This document shows positions 16,446 through 23,517 of a DNA stretch of 46,090 nucleotides, piece after piece. Position 1 is the stretch's first letter, and each line of letters begins with the position of its first letter. The DNA is taken from assembly GCF_001293465.1 (NCBI RefSeq), contig NZ_JSYZ01000022.1, positions 1 through 46,090 of the forward strand. Direction: 5' to 3'. Source of the stretch: Pseudomonas asplenii (GTDB taxonomy: Bacteria > Pseudomonadota > Gammaproteobacteria > Pseudomonadales > Pseudomonadaceae). The notes under the pieces were generated by a model. That model had not been told where the DNA came from and ran no database searches. It saw only the letters and a list, made by a program, of their open reading frames with translations. A program made the translations under genes and the position numbers.

Positions 16446-17459
16446 ATGAAAGCCTTTGTCTACGATCAGGCCGGGTTGCCCCTGGCCGATCCCCGGGCGC
16501 TGTACGAAATCGAACTGGAAAAGCCCGTGCCCGGGCCGCGGGACCTGCTGGTGAAAATCCAGGCGATTGCCGTCAACCCGGTGGACAGCAAGTTGCGTCT
16601 GGGCGTGCAGCCCGCTGCGCCGCGCATCCTCGGCTGGGACGCCGTCGGCGTGGTGGAGGGCGTGGGTGCCGAGGTCAGCGGTTTCGTGGTCGGTGACCCG
16701 GTCTGGTATGCGGGCGACATCACCCGGCCGGGCTGCTATGCCGACTACGGGCTGGTCGACGAGCGCATCGCTGCCCGGCGTCCGTTATCCATCAGCGCGA
16801 CCGAGGCCGCGGCACTGCCGTTGACCGCGATCACCGCCTGGGAACTGCTCTTCGATCGCCTGCGGGTGGCGGAAGGGGGCGGGCTGGGCCAGTCGCTGCT
16901 GGTGATCGGCGCAGGCGGTGGCGTCGGCTCGATTCTCGTGCAGTTGGCGCGCCGGCTGACCCGGCTCACCGTCATCGGCACGGCCTCGCGCCCGCAGACC
17001 CGCGACTGGGTGAGCGAGCTGGGGGCCCATCATGTGATCGATCATGGTCAGCCCTTGCAGGCCCAACTGAAGGAGTTGGGCGTGGCCCAGGTCGACTACG
17101 TGATCAGCCTGACCCATACCGAGCACTACTACCCGCAGTTGGTCGAAGTGCTGAAGCCCCAGGGCAAGCTGGCGCTGATCGATGACCCGGCGTCGCTGGA
17201 TGCCATGCCGCTCAAGCGCAAGTCGATCTCGCTGCACTGGGAGTTCATGTTCACCCGCTCGATGTACCGCACCGAGGACCAGGCCCTGCAACAGGCGCTG
17301 CTGACACGGGTGGCCCTGCTGGTGGATGACGGCATCCTGCGCACCACGGTGGGCGAGCACTTCGGCCCGCTGAACGCCGACAACCTGCGTCGGGCTCACG
17401 CCCTCATCGAGAGTGGCCGAGCCCAGGGCAAGCTCGTACTGGAAGTGAACCCGGACTGA
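16446..17459 (+). CDS. Zinc-binding alcohol dehydrogenase family / quinone-reductase-like MDR oxidoreductase
   Basis: Predicted 337-residue medium-chain dehydrogenase/reductase. The GroES-like N-terminal domain (NPVDSKLRLG, ILGWDAVGVVEGVGAEV) and Rossmann fold (VIGAGGGVGSILVQLARRL, about 155-173) match the NADPH:quinone reductase-like subgroup usually annotated as zinc-binding alcohol dehydrogenase family protein. Classical catalytic-zinc cysteine and histidine ligands are not evident, which fits a reductase of quinones or enones. The divergent GlxA-type gene is the probable regulator. Confidence 0.88.
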   Translation: MKAFVYDQAGLPLADPRALYEIELEKPVPGPRDLLVKIQAIAVNPVDSKLRLGVQPAAPRILGWDAVGVVEGVGAEVSGFVVGDPVWYAGDITRPGCYADYGLVDERIAARRPLSISATEAAALPLTAITAWELLFDRLRVAEGGGLGQSLLVIGAGGGVGSILVQLARRLTRLTVIGTASRPQTRDWVSELGAHHVIDHGQPLQAQLKELGVAQVDYVISLTHTEHYYPQLVEVLKPQGKLALIDDPASLDAMPLKRKSISLHWEFMFTRSMYRTEDQALQQALLTRVALLVDDGILRTTVGEHFGPLNADNLRRAHALIESGRAQGKLVLEVNPD

Positions 17460-17481
17460 GCGGCGCGCCTGGAGGCGCCGC
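17460..17481. terminator. GC-rich hairpin after the MDR gene
   Basis: GCGGCGC (17460-17466) and GCGCCGC (17475-17481) form a 7-bp stem right after the MDR stop codon, in the convergent gap before the MFS gene. There is no T-run. Confidence 0.35.
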
Positions 17482-17556
17482 GAGACCCCGACGGGCCGCA
17501 CCGTGGCGGCTCGTCGGTGGTTGTCGGCAGCGCCCGGAGGAGGGCGCCGTCCGGGC

Positions 17557-18744
17557 TCAGTGCCCGCCCTTCATCCGCCGGGCCACCCCGTAGAGGCCCA
17601 GGCCGATCAGCGCCGTGGCGGCGCCGATGTAGCCGGTGCTGGTCCAGCCCAGGCCGGCGGTGATCGCCATCCCGCCCAGCCATGGGCCCAGGGCGTTGGC
17701 CAGGTTGAACGCGGCATGGTTCGAGGCGGCGGCCAGGCTCGGCGCTTCGTGGGCGATGTCCATCAGGCGGATCTGCAACGGCGCGGCCAGGGCGACCATG
17801 GTGCCGACCAGGCCGATGCCCAGCAGAAGCGACCACAGCGAGCTGGCGGCGAAGGGGAAGAACAGCAGCACCCCGATCGACCAAAGCAGCACCAGCCCGA
17901 CAGCGCGGAACTGCAGGCGGTCGAACAGCTTGCCGCCGGCGATGTTGCCGATGATGCCGCCCACCCCGAAGGCCGCCAGGCCGAACGGAATCCACTGCGG
18001 CGAGACTTGGGTCACCTCCAGCATGGTCGGCGCCAGGTAACTGAACACGCAGAACATCCCGGCAAAGCCGATGGACGCGATGCCCAGGGCCATCCACACC
18101 TGTGGCAGGCGAAAGGCCTGGAGTTCCTTGCGCGGATCGCTACGGGGCTCGTCGTGCGGCTGCGGCACGAAGCGCCAGACCAGCGCGATGGTGCACAGCG
18201 CAATCGCCCCTACCAGCACGAACGCCGAGCGCCAGCCGAAGAACTGTCCGAGGAAGGTGGCAATCGGGTTGCCCAGCAGCATCGCCAGGGTGAGGCCCAT
18301 CATCACCCGGGCCACGGCTCCGGCGCGCTGATTGCTCGCCACCATGCTCGACGCGATGACCGCGGCGATACCGAAGTAGGCGCCATGGGGCAGGCCACTG
18401 ATGAACCGGAAGGCCACCAGGCTGCTGAACGACGGCGCGAACGCGGTCGCCAGGTTGCCCAGCGCATACAGCGCCATCAGCAGGAGCAGCATGTGCTTGC
18501 GCAGCAGCTTGGCGCCGAGGATCGCCAGGGTCGGCGCGCCGACCATCACGCCCAGGGCATAGGCGCTGATCGCATGGCCGACCTGGGGTTCGGTCAATTG
18601 GAGGTTGTGGGCGATGTCCGGCATCAGCCCCATGATGGCGAATTCGCCGGTACCAATGGCAAAGCTTCCCAGCGCCATGGCCGCCTCCATCTTGGCGACG
18701 GTGCTTTTCGAGTAGGTGGCGGGTGGCGCCTCATGAACAGACAT
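17557..18744 (-). CDS. MFS transporter, AraJ-like DHA1 exporter
   Basis: Predicted 395-residue inner-membrane protein with about 12 membrane segments. Its start (MALGSFAIGTGEFAIMGLMPDIAHNL) and RFISGLPHGAYFGIAAVIAS are typical of the AraJ/arabinose-efflux-like DHA1 permeases. ATG 18744 is chosen because the upstream open frame reads through repeat sequence. It is convergent with the MDR gene. Substrate unknown; export of sugars or small toxic compounds is the usual annotation. Confidence 0.9.
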   Translation of the reverse strand: MSVHEAPPATYSKSTVAKMEAAMALGSFAIGTGEFAIMGLMPDIAHNLQLTEPQVGHAISAYALGVMVGAPTLAILGAKLLRKHMLLLLMALYALGNLATAFAPSFSSLVAFRFISGLPHGAYFGIAAVIASSMVASNQRAGAVARVMMGLTLAMLLGNPIATFLGQFFGWRSAFVLVGAIALCTIALVWRFVPQPHDEPRSDPRKELQAFRLPQVWMALGIASIGFAGMFCVFSYLAPTMLEVTQVSPQWIPFGLAAFGVGGIIGNIAGGKLFDRLQFRAVGLVLLWSIGVLLFFPFAASSLWSLLLGIGLVGTMVALAAPLQIRLMDIAHEAPSLAAASNHAAFNLANALGPWLGGMAITAGLGWTSTGYIGAATALIGLGLYGVARRMKGGH

Positions 18745-18900
18745 CGGGATCCTTGTTGAAATACGCTGAAACGTTAAAGGTCCGATCTTAGACAATGGGG
18801 GGTGGGGGCGTCGAGGATTGATGTGGGTCAATGGAAGGTGGTTTGCGGAAGGCATTCGGGGCAGGGGGCAATTCGGCTTGTTGCAGACCCCACGCCCTCC

Positions 18901-18950
18901 GATCGTTCCCACGCTCCGCGTGGGAATGCCTCTCAGGACGCTCGGCGTCT
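18901..18950. repeat. Dispersed Pseudomonas palindromic repeat
   Basis: TTCCCACG (18906-18913), loop CTCCG, CGTGGGAA (18919-18926), followed by GCCTCTCAGGACGCTCGGCGTC. This wording (GATCGTTCCCACGCTCCGCG then TGGGAATGCC) is, from general knowledge, a repeat found many times in P. fluorescens-group genomes. Here it marks the left flank of the low-GC island. Confidence 0.75.
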
Positions 18951-19345
18951 GCTTTTGTGACGCAGATCGGCAATAGCCGCGTACCCCGCACTGGCCGGAA
19001 CGCTCAGCGATGTGAAGATCTTGCGACCATTTAGTTGTCGGTGGGCATTGAGCCTTCATGAACGGCTAGGTAGGGCAGGCTGGTTAAGAAAAAATTGAGG
19101 AAACCAGTGATTCTGAAGATTTTCTTGGTGTGCTTAAGAAAAAGTGGGCGATTTCCTCAGAAATCAGGATTTATCGAGCGAACTACCAAGAACCGTGCAG
19201 AAACGGTAGCTCTCTCCTTGACGATACTTACTTGCAGGTTTCCCTGGTTTATCAATTACGTCCCTACGATGGTTGAAATCTCTCGACTCAAATACGTCGG
19301 GCCAGTTGCATTGCAGCGACTGATGGTGCGCGTTACCTTTTCCCC

Positions 19346-19365
19346 GTCGCTGCCAATTCAGCGAC
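19346..19365. other. Hairpin in the leader of the DUF3077 locus
   Basis: GTCGCTG (19346-19352) and CAGCGAC (19359-19365) form a 7-bp stem with loop CCAATT, followed by an unpaired-looking stretch to the small ORF at 19429. It may be part of a structured mRNA leader. Confidence 0.4.
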
Positions 19366-19428
19366 CGGGCTTGGAAACTCGATTGGGTACAGGAGAAATC
19401 AGACCTCATTTGATAGGGACGTTTATCC

Positions 19429-19530
19429 ATGCACGCTTTCAGTACACGCAACAATCCCGCTTTTCTCTCGATCTCCAATACCTCTCAGCCCTACAGCTTT
19501 CTCATGACTGGCATGGGAGGTGTGCAATGA
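19429..19530 (+). CDS. 33-residue ORF translationally coupled to the DUF3077 gene
   Basis: ATG 19429 follows an AGGGA site and encodes a 33-residue peptide that begins MHAFSTRNNPAFLSI and ends TGMGGVQ. Its TGA overlaps the ATG of the next gene (ATGA at 19527-19530), the standard layout of coupled genes. The peptide has no signal or known domain. It could be a leader peptide, a conserved small partner, or a coupling device with no peptide function. Supported by geometry rather than homology. Confidence 0.5.
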   Translation: MHAFSTRNNPAFLSISNTSQPYSFLMTGMGGVQ

Positions 19531-19799
19531 GCGAACACTTGAAAACCCTCGGTGTCACCACTTTTTCCCAGTGCGGCTCACAGGGCCGTGAGTTATTTCG
19601 GGTGAACCCGGATGTGCCTATGCTGGAAGCCATGGAACATGCCTCTGTCCTGCTCCATTGCGCCAAAGCGCTCGCTCTTGATGCCGCTCTGGAAAACGAT
19701 GGGGATCGCTATGCCTGGGCTGCGCATTACTTGAGTGAGATGGGGAAGGCGATCATCGATGATTTGACGCAGGGTATGCTGGTCAGGGTTGCAGGGTAG
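19527..19799 (+). CDS. DUF3077 family protein
   Basis: Predicted 90-residue soluble protein. The core (PDVPMLEAMEHASVLLHCAKALALDAAL, then YAWAAHYLSEMGKAIIDDL) matches the small DUF3077 family common in Pseudomonas, often several copies per genome and of unknown function. ATG 19527 has a GGGAGG ribosome site inside the preceding small ORF. Lower GC than the genes around the island. Confidence 0.8.
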   Translation: MSEHLKTLGVTTFSQCGSQGRELFRVNPDVPMLEAMEHASVLLHCAKALALDAALENDGDRYAWAAHYLSEMGKAIIDDLTQGMLVRVAG

Positions 19800-19800
19800 A

Positions 19801-19861
19801 GAAAGGAGACGGATTCATTTTCTCCCGATGCTCAGTGTAGAAAATAAATTCGTCCCCTTTT
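19801..19861. repeat. Imperfect inverted repeat downstream of DUF3077
   Basis: The 23-nt arms 19801-19823 and 19839-19861 pair at 19 of 23 positions. The motif GGGGACGAATTTATTTTC resembles a sequence often seen beside REP-associated and other transposons in gammaproteobacteria, which suggests a small mobile-element remnant. It could also act as a terminator for the DUF3077 gene, as a T-run (CCCCTTTT) follows the stem. Confidence 0.55.
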
Positions 19862-19978
19862 CGCTCATCATGGTGCGGATCGCTAACAATGGCCGCCATC
19901 CCGATCAACAATGTTATCAATGTGCTTAAACCGCTCAATCAGAAAGTCAATCAAGCTTCGTCAAAATAGATCCGTCCC

Positions 19979-20029
19979 GGTTTTCGTCCGGTTTTCAGGT
20001 TTTCACGCGTCCCGGTTTTCACGGTTTTC
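19979..20029. repeat. Five GGTTTTC repeats just downstream of hxsC
   Basis: GGTTTTC occurs at 19979, 19990, 19998, 20014 and 20023, spaced 11, 8, 16 and 9 bases, with CGTCC/CGCGT linkers. On the hxsC transcript they read GAAAACC. They start 18 bases after the hxsC stop codon. They could be remnants of transposon-end sequence or an RNA element at the operon's 3' end. Confidence 0.6.
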
Positions 20030-20046
20030 GTTTTTTCGCTTTTTCA

Positions 20047-21237
20047 TTAAAGGATTAGTCTGTCGCCAAGTGACGTTACTGCAAAAGGGGTGATCGCCTT
20101 GCTGTACCCATTCCTCACCCCTGAGGAAAAGAAACCGCCACACTGATGCTTTCGTATACAGCCTTTGCACTCTGGCACGTACTCGTTCTTCCAATCGCTA
20201 ATTGACTTGCGGTAGTAGGGGAACACGTCTTCATTCACAAGACATAACTGGTGGTTGTAAACGGAAACATTCATGCGATACGCTGCCAGAATACCTACAG
20301 CTTCACTTAGAGTGTCCCGATAGTCCGCAGGGTCAATCCACAGGGCAGCCAGATTGGCACGCGTGAAACCTGTCATTTCCAGTCCCATCAACGTTACGTG
20401 ATCGACAAACAGGAGATTCCGCGCAATGTATTCGCACAGTTGAGGCAGTCGACTGATCGATTGCTTGTGCAACACGATCCGAATCTCAACCTTTTGACCA
20501 AGGCGCTTAAGGTTCAGAATCCCCTGGACAGTCTCCTGAAAAGCTCCCGGAGCTTGGACAATATAGTCGTGTAAGCTGGGATCATCGGAGTAAAGGGGAA
20601 TCCCGACCATGATATCGGGATGCTCGATCTTAGCGTACTGACGGGCAAAACCCTCATCAGCAAAACCCCGCCCGTTTGAAAGCACGTGAACGACAGTTCT
20701 CGGCAGATACGACTTCATCATCCGGATGAGATTGATGAATCGCTCCCCGGCAAGCGTAGGTTCTCCACCCGAGAAACCCACCTCAGGGGTGTCCCTAGGG
20801 ATCAGGGGGATCAGCGCTTCGAGTTCATTGAGGATCCAACTGTCATCAATGTTCTTGGGGGGTTGAGAGCACATCAGGCAGTAGTGGTTGCATTGCTCGG
20901 TTACCAGCAGTGAGTTGTGACCAGAGTTAGCCCTGAACAGCACTCGTATTGCCTGGCCGTCCAAGCGAATGATGTCGTCGTGCCCCAGATAGTGGTAATC
21001 CTTGGGCAGCAAGGTGAATGACCTTATTCCTTCCAGCTCTTTCGCACGCGACTCAAGGGACTCTGGGATCAGATAATGCTGGTAGCCTTCGGGTATCTCA
21101 TTGTTAGAAACCAAGAAGGCCCGAGTCGTCCGCAGTACATTTGGCAGCGCCGGATTCGTACTGACCTGAAGTAGCAACGGACGGTTCTGAACCTCGATCA
21201 GTTGAACACGTCCGACCTTTCCGGATAGTTTCAGCAT
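20047..21237 (-). CDS. hxsC: His-Xaa-Ser system radical SAM maturase HxsC
   Basis: Predicted 396-residue radical SAM enzyme. The [4Fe-4S]/SAM motif is C116-x3-C120-x2-C123 (TEQCNHYCLMCSQPP) and the SAM-binding GGEP lies at 157-160 (GFSGGEP). The C-terminal cysteines C357, C360 and C366 (ECKGCIRKHQCGGFF), possibly with C332, suggest an auxiliary cluster. It matches the HxsC member of the paired radical SAM HXS system, last gene of the operon here. Its ATG overlaps the hxsB stop by seven bases. It is predicted to modify the HxsA peptide together with HxsB; the reaction is not known to me. GC is clearly lower than in flanking genes. Confidence 0.88.
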   Translation of the reverse strand: MLKLSGKVGRVQLIEVQNRPLLLQVSTNPALPNVLRTTRAFLVSNNEIPEGYQHYLIPESLESRAKELEGIRSFTLLPKDYHYLGHDDIIRLDGQAIRVLFRANSGHNSLLVTEQCNHYCLMCSQPPKNIDDSWILNELEALIPLIPRDTPEVGFSGGEPTLAGERFINLIRMMKSYLPRTVVHVLSNGRGFADEGFARQYAKIEHPDIMVGIPLYSDDPSLHDYIVQAPGAFQETVQGILNLKRLGQKVEIRIVLHKQSISRLPQLCEYIARNLLFVDHVTLMGLEMTGFTRANLAALWIDPADYRDTLSEAVGILAAYRMNVSVYNHQLCLVNEDVFPYYRKSISDWKNEYVPECKGCIRKHQCGGFFSSGVRNGYSKAITPFAVTSLGDRLIL

Positions 21238-22688
21238 GCGTTAGCCCACTGCATGAACAGACGGCGAATAGATACGTCCGACTGCATCAGGCCGATCAGG
21301 TGTTTGAAGATCGACATGTTTCTCTTGCAGAATGAGGATTCGGCCTTTCTGCCCAAGACATCATTGAACATGGCGTGATGGAACACGGGTTCGGCGCCGC
21401 AGTAGGGTTCAAAAGCGCAGTCGGAGCACATTGGCGCACTTAACGTGAATGATTGCTCCAAAGCATCGAGTAGGGCATCGGAGAGCATGATGTCTTCGTA
21501 GCTATCGGTCAGGATGTTGCCCAACCGGAAAGACTGGTCTCCCATCTCTGCAAGCATTCGGCTTTCGTCCGAGGCGTATACAGAACCGTCATAGTTAAAG
21601 ACGATCGCCGCAATACCGGCGCCAGCGGGATTCATCAGGTCGACATAGCCTGGATCATTACTAGTTAGCATCTTCTTGAGAATCAAGGATGCATAGTGCT
21701 CAACGAAAGGGATCCCGGCCTTGTTAAGCTCAAGTATGTAGGCAAGTCCTTCCTTGTAAAACTCTAGCCAACGCTCCGTATCGTAGGTCATGAATTTGCG
21801 TGTCTTTATCGCAAAGCCATACGGAGAAAGTGCCCTCAAGAAAATGCCATTGAAGCCCAGTCGGACATATTCATCGATGATCTCACGGGCGCGGGGCAGG
21901 CTCTTGTCCGTGGTTGTCATCAGTGCGCTGACGCCGTCCACACCTAGGATATTGCGGGCTTTGGCTAGGCCTGCTTCCAAGCGTTCGAAGCTGTCGCGGC
22001 CGACGCGTGGGCGATTCGCGTTGTGCAGATCGGCAGGACCATCGAGTGACGTCGAAAGGATTATGTCGTTCTCGTGACAGAACTCGAGGACTTCGTCGGT
22101 GAGTAACGACAATGTGGTGGCGATGACGAACTCTAAATCCCGCTTCTCTTCTATATTCCTCCGCTTCGCGGCCTCCACTACGAAACGCACCATCTCAAAG
22201 TTCAATAGTGGCTCACCGCCCTGGAATTCGATCTTGATCGCAGGGTTGGGAGAACGGAAGACGAAATCCAGAGCCTTTTCCGCCATGTCTTGTGTCATGT
22301 CGAAGGATGTCTCGCCGTCCATCTGTCGCGAAACCTGACAATAGGGGCAGCTGTGGTCGCAGCGCAGTGTCACGACGAAGATGTGCAGGCTAGTGAACCC
22401 GCTCAGTCGTGAGAGCTTTGTACGCAGTTTCAGCGCGAGTAAATCTAGTGGCGCCTGCTCATCGGCATGACGGATGAAATGCTTGGAGCGGAGGGATGCG
22501 TAAAGCGGGTGATCCGCTACAAGATCTTTTTTGAGGACCGCAAGTAGATCCACCATCGGCATGACCAAGTGTTCGCCGACCATGTTGGTGATGACGTAAT
22601 CATCACCCGCAAGCCGGTCGAACTTGAAAGGCAGTAGCTCATATCCATCTTGTCGTGTGTAGCTATCCAGTCCTTGGAATTTACTCAC
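21231..22688 (-). CDS. hxsB: His-Xaa-Ser system radical SAM maturase HxsB
   Basis: Predicted 485-residue radical SAM enzyme. The radical SAM triad is C110-x3-C114-x2-C117 (LRCDHSCPYCQVS); FQGGEP at 155-160 contacts SAM. A C-terminal SPASM-like region has C421, C424, C430 and C454 (MCSDCAFEPYCG), as in peptide-modifying enzymes with auxiliary iron-sulfur clusters. The first 100 residues are a separate N-terminal region that could bind the substrate or HxsD. The protein ends in Cys485. It starts one base after hxsD and overlaps hxsC. This is the HxsB type of the HXS system; substrate HxsA is inferred from the operon and from family knowledge. Confidence 0.9.
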   Translation of the reverse strand: MSKFQGLDSYTRQDGYELLPFKFDRLAGDDYVITNMVGEHLVMPMVDLLAVLKKDLVADHPLYASLRSKHFIRHADEQAPLDLLALKLRTKLSRLSGFTSLHIFVVTLRCDHSCPYCQVSRQMDGETSFDMTQDMAEKALDFVFRSPNPAIKIEFQGGEPLLNFEMVRFVVEAAKRRNIEEKRDLEFVIATTLSLLTDEVLEFCHENDIILSTSLDGPADLHNANRPRVGRDSFERLEAGLAKARNILGVDGVSALMTTTDKSLPRAREIIDEYVRLGFNGIFLRALSPYGFAIKTRKFMTYDTERWLEFYKEGLAYILELNKAGIPFVEHYASLILKKMLTSNDPGYVDLMNPAGAGIAAIVFNYDGSVYASDESRMLAEMGDQSFRLGNILTDSYEDIMLSDALLDALEQSFTLSAPMCSDCAFEPYCGAEPVFHHAMFNDVLGRKAESSFCKRNMSIFKHLIGLMQSDVSIRRLFMQWANAC

Positions 22689-22689
22689 T

Positions 22690-22986
22690 TCAGTTCAACC
22701 TAGCGTTGGAAAATGCCAATCCCATGATGAGGTTGCGGATGGGGGCAGTTTCAGCCTGAAGCTGCGCACGCAACTGATAGTCGAGCACGTCCTTGCGAAA
22801 CTCCTCAACAGCACGCTCGAAGGCTTCTTGTTCGGTGGTGATGTTGCCCACCAACCTGCAGAGAATGCTCTCGCCATCGACCGTCAAATCGAGAGTAAAG
22901 GCGTGCATAGCGCGGTATGCCGCCTTTTGGACTGCTTCTGCTCCGTACAGCTTGCTGTCGAAGGTCAGTTCAGCGAGGCCAGCCAT
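22690..22986 (-). CDS. hxsD: His-Xaa-Ser system protein HxsD
   Basis: Predicted 98-residue protein without membrane segment or cofactor motif. The C-terminal half is helical and holds VLDYQLRAQLQAETAPIRNL, which matches the signature region of HxsD proteins (a leucine-aspartate-tyrosine-x-leucine-arginine motif). The N-terminal half alternates hydrophobic and polar residues as in beta strands (LAELTFDSKLY, AFTLDLTVDGES). Its ATG overlaps the hxsA stop (TAATG). It may be a peptide-recognition or carrier subunit for the two radical SAM enzymes; that is inference from its size and place. Confidence 0.85.
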   Translation of the reverse strand: MAGLAELTFDSKLYGAEAVQKAAYRAMHAFTLDLTVDGESILCRLVGNITTEQEAFERAVEEFRKDVLDYQLRAQLQAETAPIRNLIMGLAFSNARLN

Positions 22987-23291
22987 TAGCGGCCCGAGTA
23001 GTGCGAGCTGTGGGAGCTATGGGACGCATGTGAACTGTGCGAGTGGTGGGCTGCGACCATCTGGCCGTTTTCACCACGTTTGAGGACAAAGCTGAAGAGA
23101 TTGTCACCTTGACGTCCGGTGACCATTTGCTCACCCACTTGAATGATAGGTAGAGCCGCACCTTTAGCCTCGATGGCGTGATTTTCATCTGCCTTTCCGG
23201 CGTCGAGCGTCGCAACAGTGGCCGATGCTTGGGTGGCGGTTACGGCGGCTGTCAGAGTGGCAAGGGGTAGCAGGAACTCACGCTTTTTCAT
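22986..23291 (-). CDS. hxsA: His-Xaa-Ser repeat peptide HxsA
   Basis: Predicted 101-residue protein, first gene of the HXS operon and the likely substrate of HxsB/HxsC. Residues 1-24 (MKKREFLLPLATLTAAVTAT then QASA) look like a Sec signal peptide with an Ala-x-Ala end. The middle is an acidic/hydrophobic conserved segment. Residues 82-99 are six His-x-Ser triplets, HHSHSSHASHSSHSSHYS, and Gly-Arg ends the protein. An AGGGA site precedes ATG 23291. Histidine and serine side chains in the repeat are the expected modification sites; a metal-binding final product is possible. No cysteine is present. Confidence 0.9.
   Translation of the reverse strand: MKKREFLLPLATLTAAVTATQASATVATLDAGKADENHAIEAKGAALPIIQVGEQMVTGRQGDNLFSFVLKRGENGQMVAAHHSHSSHASHSSHSSHYSGR
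22995..23048 (-). repeat. Six His-Xaa-Ser codon repeats in hxsA
   Basis: Read on the minus strand the six 9-nt units are CAC-CAC-TCG, CAC-AGT-TCA, CAT-GCG-TCC, CAT-AGC-TCC, CAC-AGC-TCG and CAC-TAC-TCG. The last Ser is always TCN and the middle Ser, when present, always AGY, while third bases vary. Confidence 0.9.
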
Positions 23292-23322
23292 CTCAACATC
23301 CCTGTGTTTGGTGTGGTTATGT

Positions 23323-23354
23323 GGAAACTATATAGAGGTTTCCGAGTAAGTCAA
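23323..23354 (-). promoter_or_regulatory. hxs operon promoter with overlapping dyad
   Basis: On the minus strand TTGACT (23354-23349) and TATAGT (23332-23327) are spaced by 16 bases, a good sigma-70 match. The inverted repeat GGAAAC (23323-23328) / GTTTCC (23338-23343) overlaps the -10 element and could be an operator. The predicted 5' leader to hxsA is about 30 bases. Confidence 0.6.
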
Positions 23355-23517
23355 AGTGCCAGTAGTCGGCCTGTTAAGGAAGAGGGGGGGTTATTTTTAC
23401 TTAGGTATTTTGCGCTCGAGAGATCAAAGCAGGAGCAGGGCTGGTAGACGATTGGCACTTCATTTAATCTTTATTTGAGAATATATTATTTTTAATAATC
23501 TCTTTTAGAGAATTGAA

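Larger units (their letters stand above)
18745..19428. other. Intergenic region spanning a REP-like repeat and the left edge of the low-GC island
   Basis: From about 18895 to 18950 there is a Pseudomonas-type repeat; after about 19080 the sequence turns AT-rich. The later part contains TTAAGAAAAA twice (near 19083 and 19132), a small hairpin (GATTTC 19150-19155 with GAAATC 19160-19165) and a longer open frame with no family resemblance. A second hairpin (19346-19365) precedes the small ORF. Confidence 0.5.

Noticed and set aside
17503..18759. 418-residue plus-strand frame opposite the AraJ-like transporter
   Set aside because: Antisense of 12 membrane segments gives a polar Gln/Arg/His-rich sequence, as expected for a shadow.
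19095..19526. Upstream extension of the DUF3077 frame to 234 residues
   Set aside because: The first 144 codons resemble no family, cross hairpins and another ORF, and the inner ATG 19527 has a GGGAGG site at the family start.
19979..20029. GGTTTTC repeats as a CRISPR array
   Set aside because: The units are only 7 bases with spacers of 1 to 9 bases and no cas genes are present, which does not fit any CRISPR type.
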